This document shows positions 37,077-46,132 of a stretch of DNA of 64,000 nt, piece by piece. How positions within the stretch are numbered: position 1 is the stretch's first letter; each line of letters begins with the position of its first letter. Below the pieces are notes generated by a model that saw only the letters and a list, made by a program, of their open reading frames with translations, did not search any database and was not told the DNA's origin. The translations under genes were made by a program, and so were the position numbers. The DNA is taken from positions 92,993-156,992 of the forward strand of contig CALLPE010000024.1 in assembly GCA_938015445.1 (NCBI GenBank), written 5' to 3'. The stretch is from an uncultured Pirellulales bacterium (GTDB lineage: Bacteria > Planctomycetota > Planctomycetia > Pirellulales > Thermoguttaceae).

Positions 37077-38024
37077 TCAGCGGCGCGACTTGCGCTGTTC
37101 TTCGTAGGCGTTGACGATTTTTTGGACCAACGGGTGCCGCACGATGTCGGCCCGCGACAGCCGCACCGAAGCGATGCCTTCGATCCCGCATAGCCGACGC
37201 AAAGCGTCGACCAACCCGCTGCTGGTTTTCGGCGGCAGGTCGATCTGTGTGATGTCGCCGGACACCACGATCTTCGAGCCATTCCCCATGCGGGTCAGGA
37301 ACATCTTCATCTGTGGTACGGTAGTGTTTTGGGCTTCGTCGAGAATGATGAAAGATTCGTTGAGCGTACGCCCCCGCATGTAAGCCAACGGAATGACTTC
37401 GATCACGTCCTCGTCCGAAAAGCGCTTTATCAGGTCGTGGTCCATCACGTCGTGCAAGGAGTCCATCAGCGGGCGCAGATACGGATTGATTTTGGCCTGC
37501 AAGTCGCCGGGCAAATAGCCCAGACTCTCACCGGCTTCCACCGCCGGGCGGACCAACACGATCTTGCGCACCGCCGCGCGCTTTAGGTACGAAACGGCTG
37601 CCGCAACAGCCAGATAGGTCTTGCCTGTCCCTGCCGGCCCGTAACAAAAAACCACCTCGTTGTTTACAATCGCTTCCAAGTAGCGCGCCTGACCGACGGT
37701 CTTGGGGCGAATCTGCCGTCCCGGCTTGTAAACCTCGATCAGTGGAAACTGCTGCTGGGTTTCCCCCTCGCGAACGCCGGCAAGTACACGGGTGACGTCC
37801 TCGGCGGTCAGCACACCGTAACGATGGGCCAACGCCTGAAGTTCCTCTAATACCGCTGTGGCCGAAGCTACCGCCTTCTGATCGCCTTCGACGTGGATGC
37901 GGCCATCGCGGGCGGAGATGCTGACACCCAACGCGCTGCGTATCCTGCGCACGTGCTGATCGCACGCACCGAAGAGCGTTATCAGAGCTTTGGAGCTGAC
38001 GATCGAAATAGCAGTTTCGCTCAT
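37077..38024 (-). CDS. phoH: PhoH-like ATPase
   Basis: The 315-residue protein has an N-terminal KH-like region (about 1-80), then the PhoH ATPase domain with Walker A GPAGTGKTYLA (about 129-139) and a Walker B-like FIILDEAQNTT (near 228), followed by RMGNGSKIVVSGDITQIDLP. PhoH proteins are RNA-associated ATPases or helicases of poorly defined physiology. A GGGGG stretch before the ATG is a suitable ribosome site. It forms an operon with the 7TM-HD gene immediately downstream. Confidence 0.93.
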   Translation of the reverse strand: MSETAISIVSSKALITLFGACDQHVRRIRSALGVSISARDGRIHVEGDQKAVASATAVLEELQALAHRYGVLTAEDVTRVLAGVREGETQQQFPLIEVYKPGRQIRPKTVGQARYLEAIVNNEVVFCYGPAGTGKTYLAVAAAVSYLKRAAVRKIVLVRPAVEAGESLGYLPGDLQAKINPYLRPLMDSLHDVMDHDLIKRFSDEDVIEVIPLAYMRGRTLNESFIILDEAQNTTVPQMKMFLTRMGNGSKIVVSGDITQIDLPPKTSSGLVDALRRLCGIEGIASVRLSRADIVRHPLVQKIVNAYEEQRKSRR

Positions 38025-38573
38025 CCCCCGTGCGCCACATAAGCTTTTGTGGCGCCTTAGCGTTGATCGATTATCCTACCGCTGCGTTCACCTTAATAAG
38101 TATATGCCAAGTCATCAGTATAGACTACGGCCACTGATGCTTGCCAGCGGCGGCCAGGTGTTGTTCGTAACTTGCTACTGGCACACACATTACGCTTCGT
38201 CGGCGGCTGGTCGGCGGCTGATAGGACGGGTGTACCAAAACGTGTCGTCTTTATTAAAACCTGCCGGACCCCACGCTGCTTGCGGCCGGATTGTCCTAAG
38301 CCAACTGCCAGAGGTCTCCTCCGCAGCACACGCCGTGCGAGTTTCTTTGGCACCCTGACATCATCAAGCCAGCGTTTTGGTCTATCGCCAGCCGCCGAAG
38401 ACCGCTAGAATTCCCGCCCGGCACGCCGACCAACCTGTGCCACAGCAGTCTTTCTTGTACCGCAACAGTTGGGCCAATTACCTGTTGCCCTTGGTTGCTC
38501 GTCGCAGCGGTTCGGCAGGTGGAGCGGCTGCGACCTTACCAATTGCTTTTTGGCCGGAGGGTTAGTTCTGGCG
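38025..38573. other. Divergent intergenic region, no gene seen
   Basis: About 550 bases separate phoH and the PEGA lipoprotein gene. No gene-like frame is seen. An 11-base duplication (GTCGGCGGCTG twice, about 38198-38219) is present. Promoters for both divergent genes must lie here, but none is clear. Confidence 0.5.
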
Positions 38574-39407
38574 ATGATGAGCCGCCCTGCTGCCCGAAGC
38601 GCAGAAAGGCGCGACCGGGCAGTGGCGCGTCAATCGGCAATGCCGGTCGGCCAACACTGGATGTGGCGTATCATGGGAAGATTGTCGCTAGCGGCTTTGC
38701 TTTCCGTATCGATAGTCGCGGCCTGCGGATGCGTGCAGCGACGCATGACCATTCGCAGCGATCCGCCAGGGGCTTTGGTGTACATCGACGATCACGAAAT
38801 CGGCATGACGCCTATCTCCACGCCGTTTACCTATTATGGCAAACGGAAAATACGGCTGGTCAAGGACCGGTATCAGACGCTCACCGTCACGCAGAACGTA
38901 CCCCCGCCGTGGTACCAGGTATTTCCGCTCGATTTCATTTGCGAGAACCTGATACCAGGCGAAATACGCGATCATCGTACCTTCGATTACCAACTAGCGC
39001 CGCAGATGGTCACACCGCCAGAACAATTGCTGGACCGAGCCGAGGCACTGCGGCGCGGGATGCACTTATCGACCGGCACGGCGCCTTCGGCGTTTGCCCC
39101 GCCGGGAACAGCCAATCCGGCAGGAATAGCCAATCCGCCGGGAACGAACCTCTCGCCGGCAGAAGGCAATCCGCCAGCAGCAGCTTATTCTTCGGGTGGG
39201 GGCAACCCGCTGGGCGCGGGTAATCCGGCGGCAGCGGGGAATCCGCCACCACAGCCGGCTGCTGCTTCCAATTCAGCGCTCCAGCCTTCCACTTCGCCGC
39301 CGCTCGACGGACCACCGGCTGTGATGCCGCACCCGATGGCGCCTTCGTCAACATCGGTGCCTACAACGCCGCCGCCCTCTATGGCGTTGCCATCGCTTGC
39401 GCCATAG
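38574..39407 (+). CDS. PEGA-domain lipoprotein with Pro/Ala/Asn-rich tail
   Basis: The product is about 277 residues from ATG 38574; a start at 38640 or 38661 is equally possible because no ribosome site decides, and both keep the membrane anchor. A hydrophobic helix ends in a lipobox-like VAACGC, so the protein is probably attached to a membrane by a lipid on that cysteine. A PEGA domain follows (about 57-130: IRSDPPGALVYIDDHEIGMTPISTPF, read in two parts), a small beta fold found in surface proteins. From about residue 160 the chain is low complexity with recurring NP-P/G and PAAA units and looks disordered. The function is unknown. It is divergent from phoH and convergent with the Mla genes. 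Confidence 0.75.
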   Translation: MMSRPAARSAERRDRAVARQSAMPVGQHWMWRIMGRLSLAALLSVSIVAACGCVQRRMTIRSDPPGALVYIDDHEIGMTPISTPFTYYGKRKIRLVKDRYQTLTVTQNVPPPWYQVFPLDFICENLIPGEIRDHRTFDYQLAPQMVTPPEQLLDRAEALRRGMHLSTGTAPSAFAPPGTANPAGIANPPGTNLSPAEGNPPAAAYSSGGGNPLGAGNPAAAGNPPPQPAAASNSALQPSTSPPLDGPPAVMPHPMAPSSTSVPTTPPPSMALPSLAP

Positions 39408-39688
39408 TGGGCAGTTCGCTCTACAGCGGACCTGACAGCGTGCAGTTCGCCATCCGATGCGTGCCCGAGTTTTGCCGTCCGATAGCCAGTCGATGCCCAC
39501 TGCAAAAGCGCCCCCAGCCCACAGTTTGCGCCCGGTGCCCAACCTTCGGTGAACAGTCCACCGAAAAGCCGACGATAACACCCGATCTTATTTATTCTCC
39601 CGGTCTATCTTATCTATTCGTCCGGCATCGCAACCTAATTCCAGCCGCACGCCTACCGCCGGCGGTGACCGTTCAACCGCGGCCGACG

Positions 39689-40816
39689 CTATTTGATCCC
39701 CGGACCAGGACGGATTGCGTCGCGGACAATCACTCCCGGGTGACGGGAGACCTTGTCGCTTAGCACCCTGGCGTCGTCAACGATGGGGCGAAGTTGCCGG
39801 GTCAGGTCTTCGACGTTTCGGGCGGCGCGGTTAAGCCGCTGATAAAGCTCCGGATTGTACACCAATTGGCCAAGCGTGCCGCGTTGGTCGTTAAGCGCCT
39901 GGCTGAAAAGCATCAGTTCCTCTACCAAGGCGTCTAACTTCTGGGCCGTCTCGTCCAGACGAACCACCAAGCTACGGCCCCGCTCGCCTAACGGCTGGGT
40001 AAACCCTTCGACGTTCTTCAGGTTCCGGTCCACTGTGTCCAAAGTGTTGTTCAGCTTGTTGACGGTGGTTTGAACGTCTTGAACGATCTGCGGCAGCCGT
40101 GCGGCGGTATCTTTGAATTGTGCCTGCCACTTGGGGTCCTCGACCAGTTGACTTACGTGGGCCGAAATTTTTTCGATGTTCGACAGCGTAGCGCTCGACT
40201 GCTTCAGAAACGTGTCGATGTTCTGCTCATTTTTGGCGACCACTTCGCGCAGCTTGGAAGCCGCATCGCCGATCTGTTTGCTAGTGGTGGTCACTGAAGC
40301 GATAGCTTCAGCGACACCGCCGCGCAGGTCGGCCATAGCTTGCACCGGCTCGATCTGTACGGCTCCCTGGATGATCTCGCCGTCCTTGATCGGCATTCGC
40401 TTTTCGGGCACGGGTCCGGTGCGCACGAATTGCAGCGAGGAGTCTCCCAACAGCGTTACAGTAACCCAGCATTTTTCGTCATGGTACAGTTGGCGCTGGC
40501 CGTCGATTTTGGCGGTGACGCGCACTTTTTCATCCAACACGCGATTCCCACGGTCGTCGAGCACCGGTTTGCCCTTGTCGTCCAAGCGGGGCACCATCTC
40601 GAACTTCACGTTAGTCACGCGTCCGATGCGAATGCCGCTCTTGCGGATAGGCGTATCGACGGTAACGCCAGGGGCCTCCGAAAAATCGATGTAAATTGTA
40701 TATGTGCCGCGCACGATCGAGGGCATTTCGCCGAACATTACCGCCAACACACCGGCGATAACCAAGGTGGCGAACACCAGCACTCCCACCCGAAATTGCA
40801 TTACGCGCTCGTCCAT
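39689..40816 (-). CDS. mlaD: MlaD-like MCE-domain lipid-transport protein
   Basis: The start at ATG 40816 (MDERVMQFRVG) is preferred over an in-frame upstream codon at 40876 because AAGG lies at a suitable distance and it gives a clean N-terminal membrane anchor (about 8-28). The 375-residue protein has one MCE domain (about 37-135; APGVTVDTPIRKSGIRIGRV). Long amphipathic helical segments (about 180-350) are likely to form a coiled tube or tether. It belongs to the Mla complex that moves phospholipids between membranes, using the permease and ATPase encoded upstream. Its periplasmic location is inferred from the anchor. Confidence 0.9.
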   Translation of the reverse strand: MDERVMQFRVGVLVFATLVIAGVLAVMFGEMPSIVRGTYTIYIDFSEAPGVTVDTPIRKSGIRIGRVTNVKFEMVPRLDDKGKPVLDDRGNRVLDEKVRVTAKIDGQRQLYHDEKCWVTVTLLGDSSLQFVRTGPVPEKRMPIKDGEIIQGAVQIEPVQAMADLRGGVAEAIASVTTTSKQIGDAASKLREVVAKNEQNIDTFLKQSSATLSNIEKISAHVSQLVEDPKWQAQFKDTAARLPQIVQDVQTTVNKLNNTLDTVDRNLKNVEGFTQPLGERGRSLVVRLDETAQKLDALVEELMLFSQALNDQRGTLGQLVYNPELYQRLNRAARNVEDLTRQLRPIVDDARVLSDKVSRHPGVIVRDAIRPGPGIK

Positions 40817-40929
40817 GATTGCCGCCTTCATTTGCCAAGCTACAGACTTGTCGCCCGGTGCAAGATAACTTGCCACCCAGTTACATAACTTGCCACCTAG
40901 TTAACTACTCCACCTGTCCGCGCTGGCCG

Positions 40930-41790
40930 TCACAACAGCGCGTCGCTCCGCTGATATTGTTCCCGAAGTTCCATGATTCTTTCCCGCGCCTCGCCCCGCA
41001 CAAATTGCACGACCCGCGGGTCTGCGGCGCGATGTATATCTTCTGGCGGACCGTCGTACAGTATCTGTGGCTGGTCGGGTTCCAAGCGGGCCAAGGGATA
41101 GAGCATAACAATCCTATCGGCAACCTTTTGTGCGGTACGCATGTCGTGAGTGACAACGACGCTGGTAACCGGATGGCGCTTGCGCGTGCTGATGATTAGT
41201 TCGTTGATAACATCAGCCATAATTGGGTCGAGCCCAGTGGTTGGCTCGTCGTAGAGGATAATTTCCGGCTCTAATGCTAACGCCCGCGCTAAACCCACCC
41301 GCTTCCGCATCCCGCCCGACAGCTCCGCAGGACGTTTAGCCACGATGTCCTCGGGCAAACCGACCTCGGCCAGTCGGGCAAGCACGATCTGCCGGACTTC
41401 TTCCTGGCTTTTGCTGGTGTGCTGCCGTAACGGAAAGGCCACGTTCTGGGCCACCGTCATGCTGTCGAACAGCGCTGCCCCTTGGAAGACGAATCCAAAC
41501 CGTGCCCGTTGTCGGGTCTGCTCGCGCTCGCTGAGCGAGCACATATTCCGGCCGTCGAAATACACCTCGCCTTTTGTCGGTCGAATCAGCCCGATTATGG
41601 TTTTGAGCAACACGGTCTTTCCGCAGCCGCTCTCGCCGATGATGGCTACCGTTTCGCCGCGCGAGATGTCCAAAGTTATATCGCGCAACACCTCCTGCCG
41701 GCCGAAACTGACGCACAGTCCCGTCAGCCGTACTAGCGGCCCAGCAAACGTCTTATTGCTGTCCTCGGCGGTTGGCATGGCATCAGTCAT
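40930..41790 (-). CDS. mlaF: MlaF-type ABC transporter ATP-binding protein
   Basis: The 286-residue protein starts at ATG 41790 (MTDAMPTAEDS); 30 upstream in-frame residues look unlike the family and lack a ribosome site. It shows Walker A GESGCGKT (52-59), the signature LSGGM (157-161), Walker B ILYDEP (178-183) and the switch histidine in VVVTHDM. It powers the Mla lipid transporter. The gene lies between mlaE and mlaD on the same strand, separated by 139 and 113 bases, so the three are probably one operon. Its C-terminal extension (after VVQFVRGEARERI) is typical of MlaF. Confidence 0.93.
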   Translation of the reverse strand: MTDAMPTAEDSNKTFAGPLVRLTGLCVSFGRQEVLRDITLDISRGETVAIIGESGCGKTVLLKTIIGLIRPTKGEVYFDGRNMCSLSEREQTRQRARFGFVFQGAALFDSMTVAQNVAFPLRQHTSKSQEEVRQIVLARLAEVGLPEDIVAKRPAELSGGMRKRVGLARALALEPEIILYDEPTTGLDPIMADVINELIISTRKRHPVTSVVVTHDMRTAQKVADRIVMLYPLARLEPDQPQILYDGPPEDIHRAADPRVVQFVRGEARERIMELREQYQRSDALL

Positions 41791-41929
41791 TTTCAGCCGC
41801 CGTTTAGGGCAAGACCAGTTCGCAAAACGGCTGCCTGCTGCCCGGGGACTGAAGTGCGCGCTGCGGCAAGGCTGCGGCACACATCAGTATCGCGGCAGCA
41901 GTGGTGCGACGGCAGTGCCACACGCCGAC

Positions 41930-42853
41930 TTACAACATGCTCAGGCAGCCGTCGTGCCACAGACAGTCGTGCCACAGACATCCGATGATCTTCGCCCCTT
42001 CAGGCCAGACGGTGTAGTAAATGGCATCCAGGATGATGGCCAGGAACAGGTCCAACAGAAGTATTGTCACAAACGAGCTTACGAAAGCAGCAGTGGCGGC
42101 CCGGCCGACGCCTTCTGCCCCAGGATCGCAGTTGAAACCGCGATGGCACGCGATCAGCGAAATTGCCGCCCCGAAGAACATGCTTTTCAGCACACCGGCG
42201 AAGACGTCGAAATTTCCCACGAAGTTACGGGAATTTTCTAAGTAATAGTGCCAGTCGATATCCAGCAAGTACACCGAGTAGAAGAACCCTCCGGCGATGC
42301 CCATCAGATCGGCCATAATCGTCAGTGCCGGAATCAACAACAAGCAGCCTAGGAAGCGGGGAACCACTAGATAGTGGATCGGATTGGCGCCGAGTGTGGT
42401 CAAGGCGTCGATTTGCTCGGTCACCCGCATGGTTCCCAATTCAGCAGCCATTGCGCTTCCCACCCGACCGGCAAGCATCGTCGCTGCCAAAACCGGCCCC
42501 AGTTCGCGGACGATCGCCATATTGACGACTGCGCCCAGCCTGGTCTCCATATTCAACATTCGGAATTGCACGTAGCTCTGCACCACCAGCACCATGCCGA
42601 TGAACGTGCCGGTTAGCGCCACCACCGGCAAGCTGAGCACCCCAATTTGATAAAAGCACGGCAGCAGTGTTTCCTTCCGTGGCAAGCGCGTAAATAGCCA
42701 GCCGAAGGTACGGAACGTGAAAAGTGTAAAATCGCCCAACACCGTTAGTCCAGCGATCACCAGTCCGCCCAAGTCTGCTAGCCACTCGGCTGCCATTCGC
42801 AGCGGGCCGTGGCGTTGTGCGCCGACAGAGTTAGATGATGTGGCAGTACTCAT
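41930..42853 (-). CDS. mlaE: MlaE-type lipid-transport permease
   Basis: The 307-residue membrane protein has the MlaE family pattern: GVLSLPVVALTGTFIGMVLVV, RELGPVLAATMLAGRVGSAM, AAELGTMRVTEQIDAL and YLVVPRFLGCLLLIP. It forms the membrane channel of the Mla lipid transporter with MlaF and MlaD. It has an unusual C-terminal extension. The family core ends near IILDAIYYTVWP; after it comes CLWHDCLWHDGCLSML, encoded in part by a perfect 15-bp tandem duplication (41951-41980) that repeats five codons. Confidence 0.93.
   Translation of the reverse strand: MSTATSSNSVGAQRHGPLRMAAEWLADLGGLVIAGLTVLGDFTLFTFRTFGWLFTRLPRKETLLPCFYQIGVLSLPVVALTGTFIGMVLVVQSYVQFRMLNMETRLGAVVNMAIVRELGPVLAATMLAGRVGSAMAAELGTMRVTEQIDALTTLGANPIHYLVVPRFLGCLLLIPALTIMADLMGIAGGFFYSVYLLDIDWHYYLENSRNFVGNFDVFAGVLKSMFFGAAISLIACHRGFNCDPGAEGVGRAATAAFVSSFVTILLLDLFLAIILDAIYYTVWPEGAKIIGCLWHDCLWHDGCLSML
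41951..41980 (-). repeat. Perfect 15-bp tandem duplication inside mlaE
   Basis: GTCGTGCCACAGACA occurs twice in a row (41951-41965 and 41966-41980) on the plus strand. On the coding strand it repeats the five codons for CLWHD in frame near the MlaE C-terminus. It is the clearest example of slippage-type duplication in a gene here. Confidence 0.9.
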
Positions 42854-43608
42854 CTGACAACACTTGTCCTACCGCGCATCAGTTTGCCTAGCGTAGCTTA
42901 CACAGCCAGTTCTGCGGGCCTCGGCCACGCTCTTCCCGACGGCTCCGGCCAAATGCGCGGCCCCCAGTGCGTGGAGCCTCGCCAGCCCGTGGCCTCACCA
43001 CCCTGCTGACTTCCCAGAAAGCCGCTCGTCGGCCGAAGTGCCCTCGAAGGCTTGCAGCTCCTCGGTTTTATCCGGCCAGTGTTCCCGATCGATGCTCCTC
43101 CGCCTCTTGCCAAGTAATATCCACCCTGCCCAAGGCGTGCAAGACGAAGATTCGTCGTCCGAAGGCACAGATGCTTGTTGCGGGCAGGGCGAGCGAGCTG
43201 CTTGCAGCAACGCGGCAGGCGATAAAGCGAGCAGCGTGAAGCAACACGGCAGGCGAGAAAAGGTCTACCCCCTGCTGTTCGTCGACCGGCCCGCCGCCAG
43301 GTCGTTTTACATAACCTGTTCGGTGCGAACCAGTTGCGCTGGCCACATAGGCCAAAAACCACGTCTGGCTAATCCTGCCGCTGCGGCACCCGCCTGCCCC
43401 GGCAACCGACCGATGGCCAGATGACCCATCTCGATTTGCGCTGCGGCCACAACGCGGCAGGGCAGCCACTGCGAAACAGATCGGCGGTTGTAACCGGTAG
43501 TTCCGACCCCAAGGCTGTGCCGTGGAAAGCTAGGAAAGCTGGCAAAAGCTTTACAATACCTACGGCGTTATGCACACCGCAGGGTAGCACCTGGGTACCA
43601 AAGCTGCC
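42854..43608. other. Long intergenic region with 34-bp repeat, no gene seen
   Basis: The roughly 755 bases lie between the beta-helix gene end and mlaE start, both on the minus strand. Several open frames of 60-150 codons exist on both strands but none shows family-like sequence or a ribosome site. It should hold the mlaE promoter. A duplicated 34-base segment is at 43192-43259. Confidence 0.6.
43192..43259. repeat. Two 34-bp imperfect tandem copies
   Basis: Units at 43192-43225 and 43226-43259 share AGCGAG, AGCAA, CGGCAGGCGA at the same positions with scattered differences. They lie in the noncoding gap upstream of mlaE. Confidence 0.75.
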
Positions 43609-45825
43609 TCATTCGAACGCCTTCGGCACCGGGGGTAAGTCTTTGGTCAGCACAGGCCGGCTGGTCCGCCCGGCCTTCGTGTAATCGAAAGGTTTGAAAC
43701 CCAGCTTGAGGGCCGGCGAGTCGGGCTTGAGCCGGAAATCCCCATTGGCGGGGTCGACGAACAGCGGGTCAGCTACTAGCGAGTTGCGGTCCTGCTGCCG
43801 CTCGGTTTGCCATCGGGCGAAGTCCAGACCGCCAGGAAAAGTTATCGGCTTGCCCGCGCGCCAATACAGGTTGTGGTCCATGCGGAAATTATTGTCTTTC
43901 CAATTGCTGCCCAGCAGCGGGCTGTCGTTATCCCAGTAAACGATGTTCCGCTCGAAGTAGAAACTGATGTGCGGTTCGGTTCGGGTGCGCTGTATCTGGT
44001 GTTCGGTGGCGAAGGCGAAGATGTTGTTGCGGATGCGGTTCTCCTTGCCGTAGTGCTGGTGGAAGCCGCCGGTCTTGGTGTGATGCACCAGGTTGTTTTC
44101 CATCACGATGTCGGTGGAGCCTTCGTCGGTGTACAGTCCCCAGCCGCCGTAACCGAACGATTGAATGTGGTGGAAGTGGTTGTTGTGCACTCGCGTGCCG
44201 GGAGATACGCCGAGCGTGTAAATACCCCCCATATCCGAAAGGACTCCTTGCCCGATCGTATGCACGTGGTTGAACCCGATGTCGTTGTGGGTGGCCTTGC
44301 TGTTGGCGTATCCCCACACCCAGCCCACCGAAATGCCGGTGTAGTAGAAATCGTATATATCGTTGTGTTCGATGCGGTTATGCGGGCTGTGCCCGATCCA
44401 CACGCCGACCGCTGCCGGTTGAATGCGCCCGCCGTGCGCGATAGTGCAATTCCGAACTGTGTGATGGGAGACTAGGGCTTCGTCGTCGGGCAGTTTGGCG
44501 TGGGTGTCGGCCCAAGAGCCGCCGCCCATGTAACCGATCATCACCCCTCCGCCGCCCAAGTCGACCAACTCGCAGTTTTCCAGCCGGTTATCGCGGCAGG
44601 CTGTGCCGAACGCAATAGCATAGCCGCCGGTGTTGCGCACTGCGCAGGTGTCCAGCAAGATGTTCCTTGCGCCCACGGCAACGATGGCCGGCTCCATGTT
44701 GATTTCGGCCTGAGGGAAGGATTGGCCTTGCGGGCCGGGAACCCAATTGGCGTGTGCAAACGTCAGTCCATAGAACTGGATGTGCTCGACCCAGCGCCGC
44801 TCGGGCAGATTTCCTACTATCTCGACCAATCGAATGATGTATGGGGCGATAATCTGGGTATTTTGCAGCGTCTCGCCCGGTTTGGGAATATACGTAAGCA
44901 TCCCGGTTGGGCGATCCAAATACCATTGTCCAGGCTTAGAAAGCGCTTCGCGCACGTTTTCCACGAAGTAACGATGCCCTTTGCCGAAGGCGGTCCAGCC
45001 AGACGTCCCCGGTGTAGTACCGGTGAAGTACACGACTTTCTTCTCAGCATCCACTCGCGCTATCCGCATCCGCGAGGCAGTCCACTGATGGAAGGGAATC
45101 ACTTCCACGTCGGCAAGGTTTGCCCAGTCGCCCCTGATTTCCTCGCCAGAATAACCAAAACAGTCGAACCCTTTGCCCTTTGCTTCCGCCGAGGGGGGCA
45201 ATTGTTCGGCAATCTTGTAATAGCCTTGTTCCGGCAACCGGGGTCGGAACCGGCGCTGGTCGTTGACAAAAAGCTGGCAAAACGTCCATTTGCCAGCCTT
45301 CACTTCCTCCAGAACAGCGCGCCAGCGGCCTTGCTGGTCGGTCTGCCAACCGGTGATTAGCCGGCCGCCGCTGAGGACTGGCCGCTCGTCGGGATATGCC
45401 CGGTACACTACCGGCGCCTCGGCTGTACCACTGTCCTCGGCACCGAAGCGAATTGGCTTCTCCAGAAAATAAGTACCGCCGCGCAACATGACCACAATTG
45501 GCCCTTTGCGCTGCGGCTGCTGCTTGCGCAATTCGCGCACTGCCTGTTGGGCGCGGTAGATGGTGGCGAATGGGCCGTCGGTCTTGGTGGCGTTCGGCTC
45601 GGCCAGCCGACCGGACCAATTATCGTTGCCCGCAGGGGACACATAGAAATCTGCCGCTTTCTCGGCCGCAAACGCCGCCTGCGACGGTGCCAGCGTCCCG
45701 ATGCCCAGCAACACCAGCGAAAGCCCCACTGCAACCCCACCCGCAATGGAATAGGCAATCAGACTGCTTAGACCGCGCAACCTACCGCGTAAACAGCGCC
45801 CGGTGTGCTGTAGAAGGAAGTTCAT
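43609..45825 (-). CDS. Secreted right-handed parallel beta-helix protein
   Basis: The start at ATG 45825 (MNFLLQHTG) has AAAGGAGC 8 bases upstream; an in-frame codon at 45870 is rejected. The 738-residue protein has an N-terminal membrane-spanning signal (about 17-55) and then [20 protein letters not shown], a planctomycete hallmark preceding beta-helix folds. Repeated short strands with Asn/His ([63 protein letters not shown]) mark a right-handed parallel beta-helix at about 330-650. Such proteins include polysaccharide lyases and epimerases, but no catalytic residues can be assigned with confidence. The sulfatase gene upstream suggests sulfated polysaccharide use. Confidence 0.85.
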   Translation of the reverse strand: MNFLLQHTGRCLRGRLRGLSSLIAYSIAGGVAVGLSLVLLGIGTLAPSQAAFAAEKAADFYVSPAGNDNWSGRLAEPNATKTDGPFATIYRAQQAVRELRKQQPQRKGPIVVMLRGGTYFLEKPIRFGAEDSGTAEAPVVYRAYPDERPVLSGGRLITGWQTDQQGRWRAVLEEVKAGKWTFCQLFVNDQRRFRPRLPEQGYYKIAEQLPPSAEAKGKGFDCFGYSGEEIRGDWANLADVEVIPFHQWTASRMRIARVDAEKKVVYFTGTTPGTSGWTAFGKGHRYFVENVREALSKPGQWYLDRPTGMLTYIPKPGETLQNTQIIAPYIIRLVEIVGNLPERRWVEHIQFYGLTFAHANWVPGPQGQSFPQAEINMEPAIVAVGARNILLDTCAVRNTGGYAIAFGTACRDNRLENCELVDLGGGGVMIGYMGGGSWADTHAKLPDDEALVSHHTVRNCTIAHGGRIQPAAVGVWIGHSPHNRIEHNDIYDFYYTGISVGWVWGYANSKATHNDIGFNHVHTIGQGVLSDMGGIYTLGVSPGTRVHNNHFHHIQSFGYGGWGLYTDEGSTDIVMENNLVHHTKTGGFHQHYGKENRIRNNIFAFATEHQIQRTRTEPHISFYFERNIVYWDNDSPLLGSNWKDNNFRMDHNLYWRAGKPITFPGGLDFARWQTERQQDRNSLVADPLFVDPANGDFRLKPDSPALKLGFKPFDYTKAGRTSRPVLTKDLPPVPKAFE

Positions 45826-46132
45826 TGTCGGCTCCTTTCTGCGAGAATCGGTGGTGGGATTGTCTTGCACACAAAGCGGCAGCTACCGCCCGCCGATTGC
45901 ATCAGCAGCGGTTTAGGATCACTTCAACATGTTTAGGGTCACTTCAACATGTTGAGGCTCACTTCAACACGTTGAAGGTCACTACAACATATTACAGCCG
46001 CGCGCTAGCGGCAACACACACGAAGCCATTACATCTACGAAACGGCAACAACACCTGAAAAGCCATTACAGCCGAGCGGCAGCAGCCATCTGCAACGGGC
46101 TAAAAAATGCTTTGTCCTCCGGCAATGTCGCT
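45826..46132. other. Sulfatase/beta-helix intergenic region with 20-bp repeats
   Basis: The roughly 307 bases separate the beta-helix gene start from the sulfatase gene end, both on the minus strand. No gene is seen. The 20-bp tandem repeat is listed separately, and a second, looser pair built on AAGCCATTACA (near 46023 and 46061) follows it. Confidence 0.6.
45921..46000. repeat. Four 20-bp tandem repeats
   Basis: Units 45921-45940, 45941-45960, 45961-45980 and 45981-46000 are aligned exactly on a 20-base period, each beginning CACTTCAACA (CACTACAACA in the last). A partial half-unit precedes at 45911. They lie upstream of the beta-helix gene, a position where a regulator could bind repeated sites. 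Confidence 0.9.

Noticed and set aside
42854..43608. Small genes in the mlaE upstream gap
   Set aside because: Open frames on both strands have no ribosome sites and no recognizable sequence; stretches are repeat-derived.
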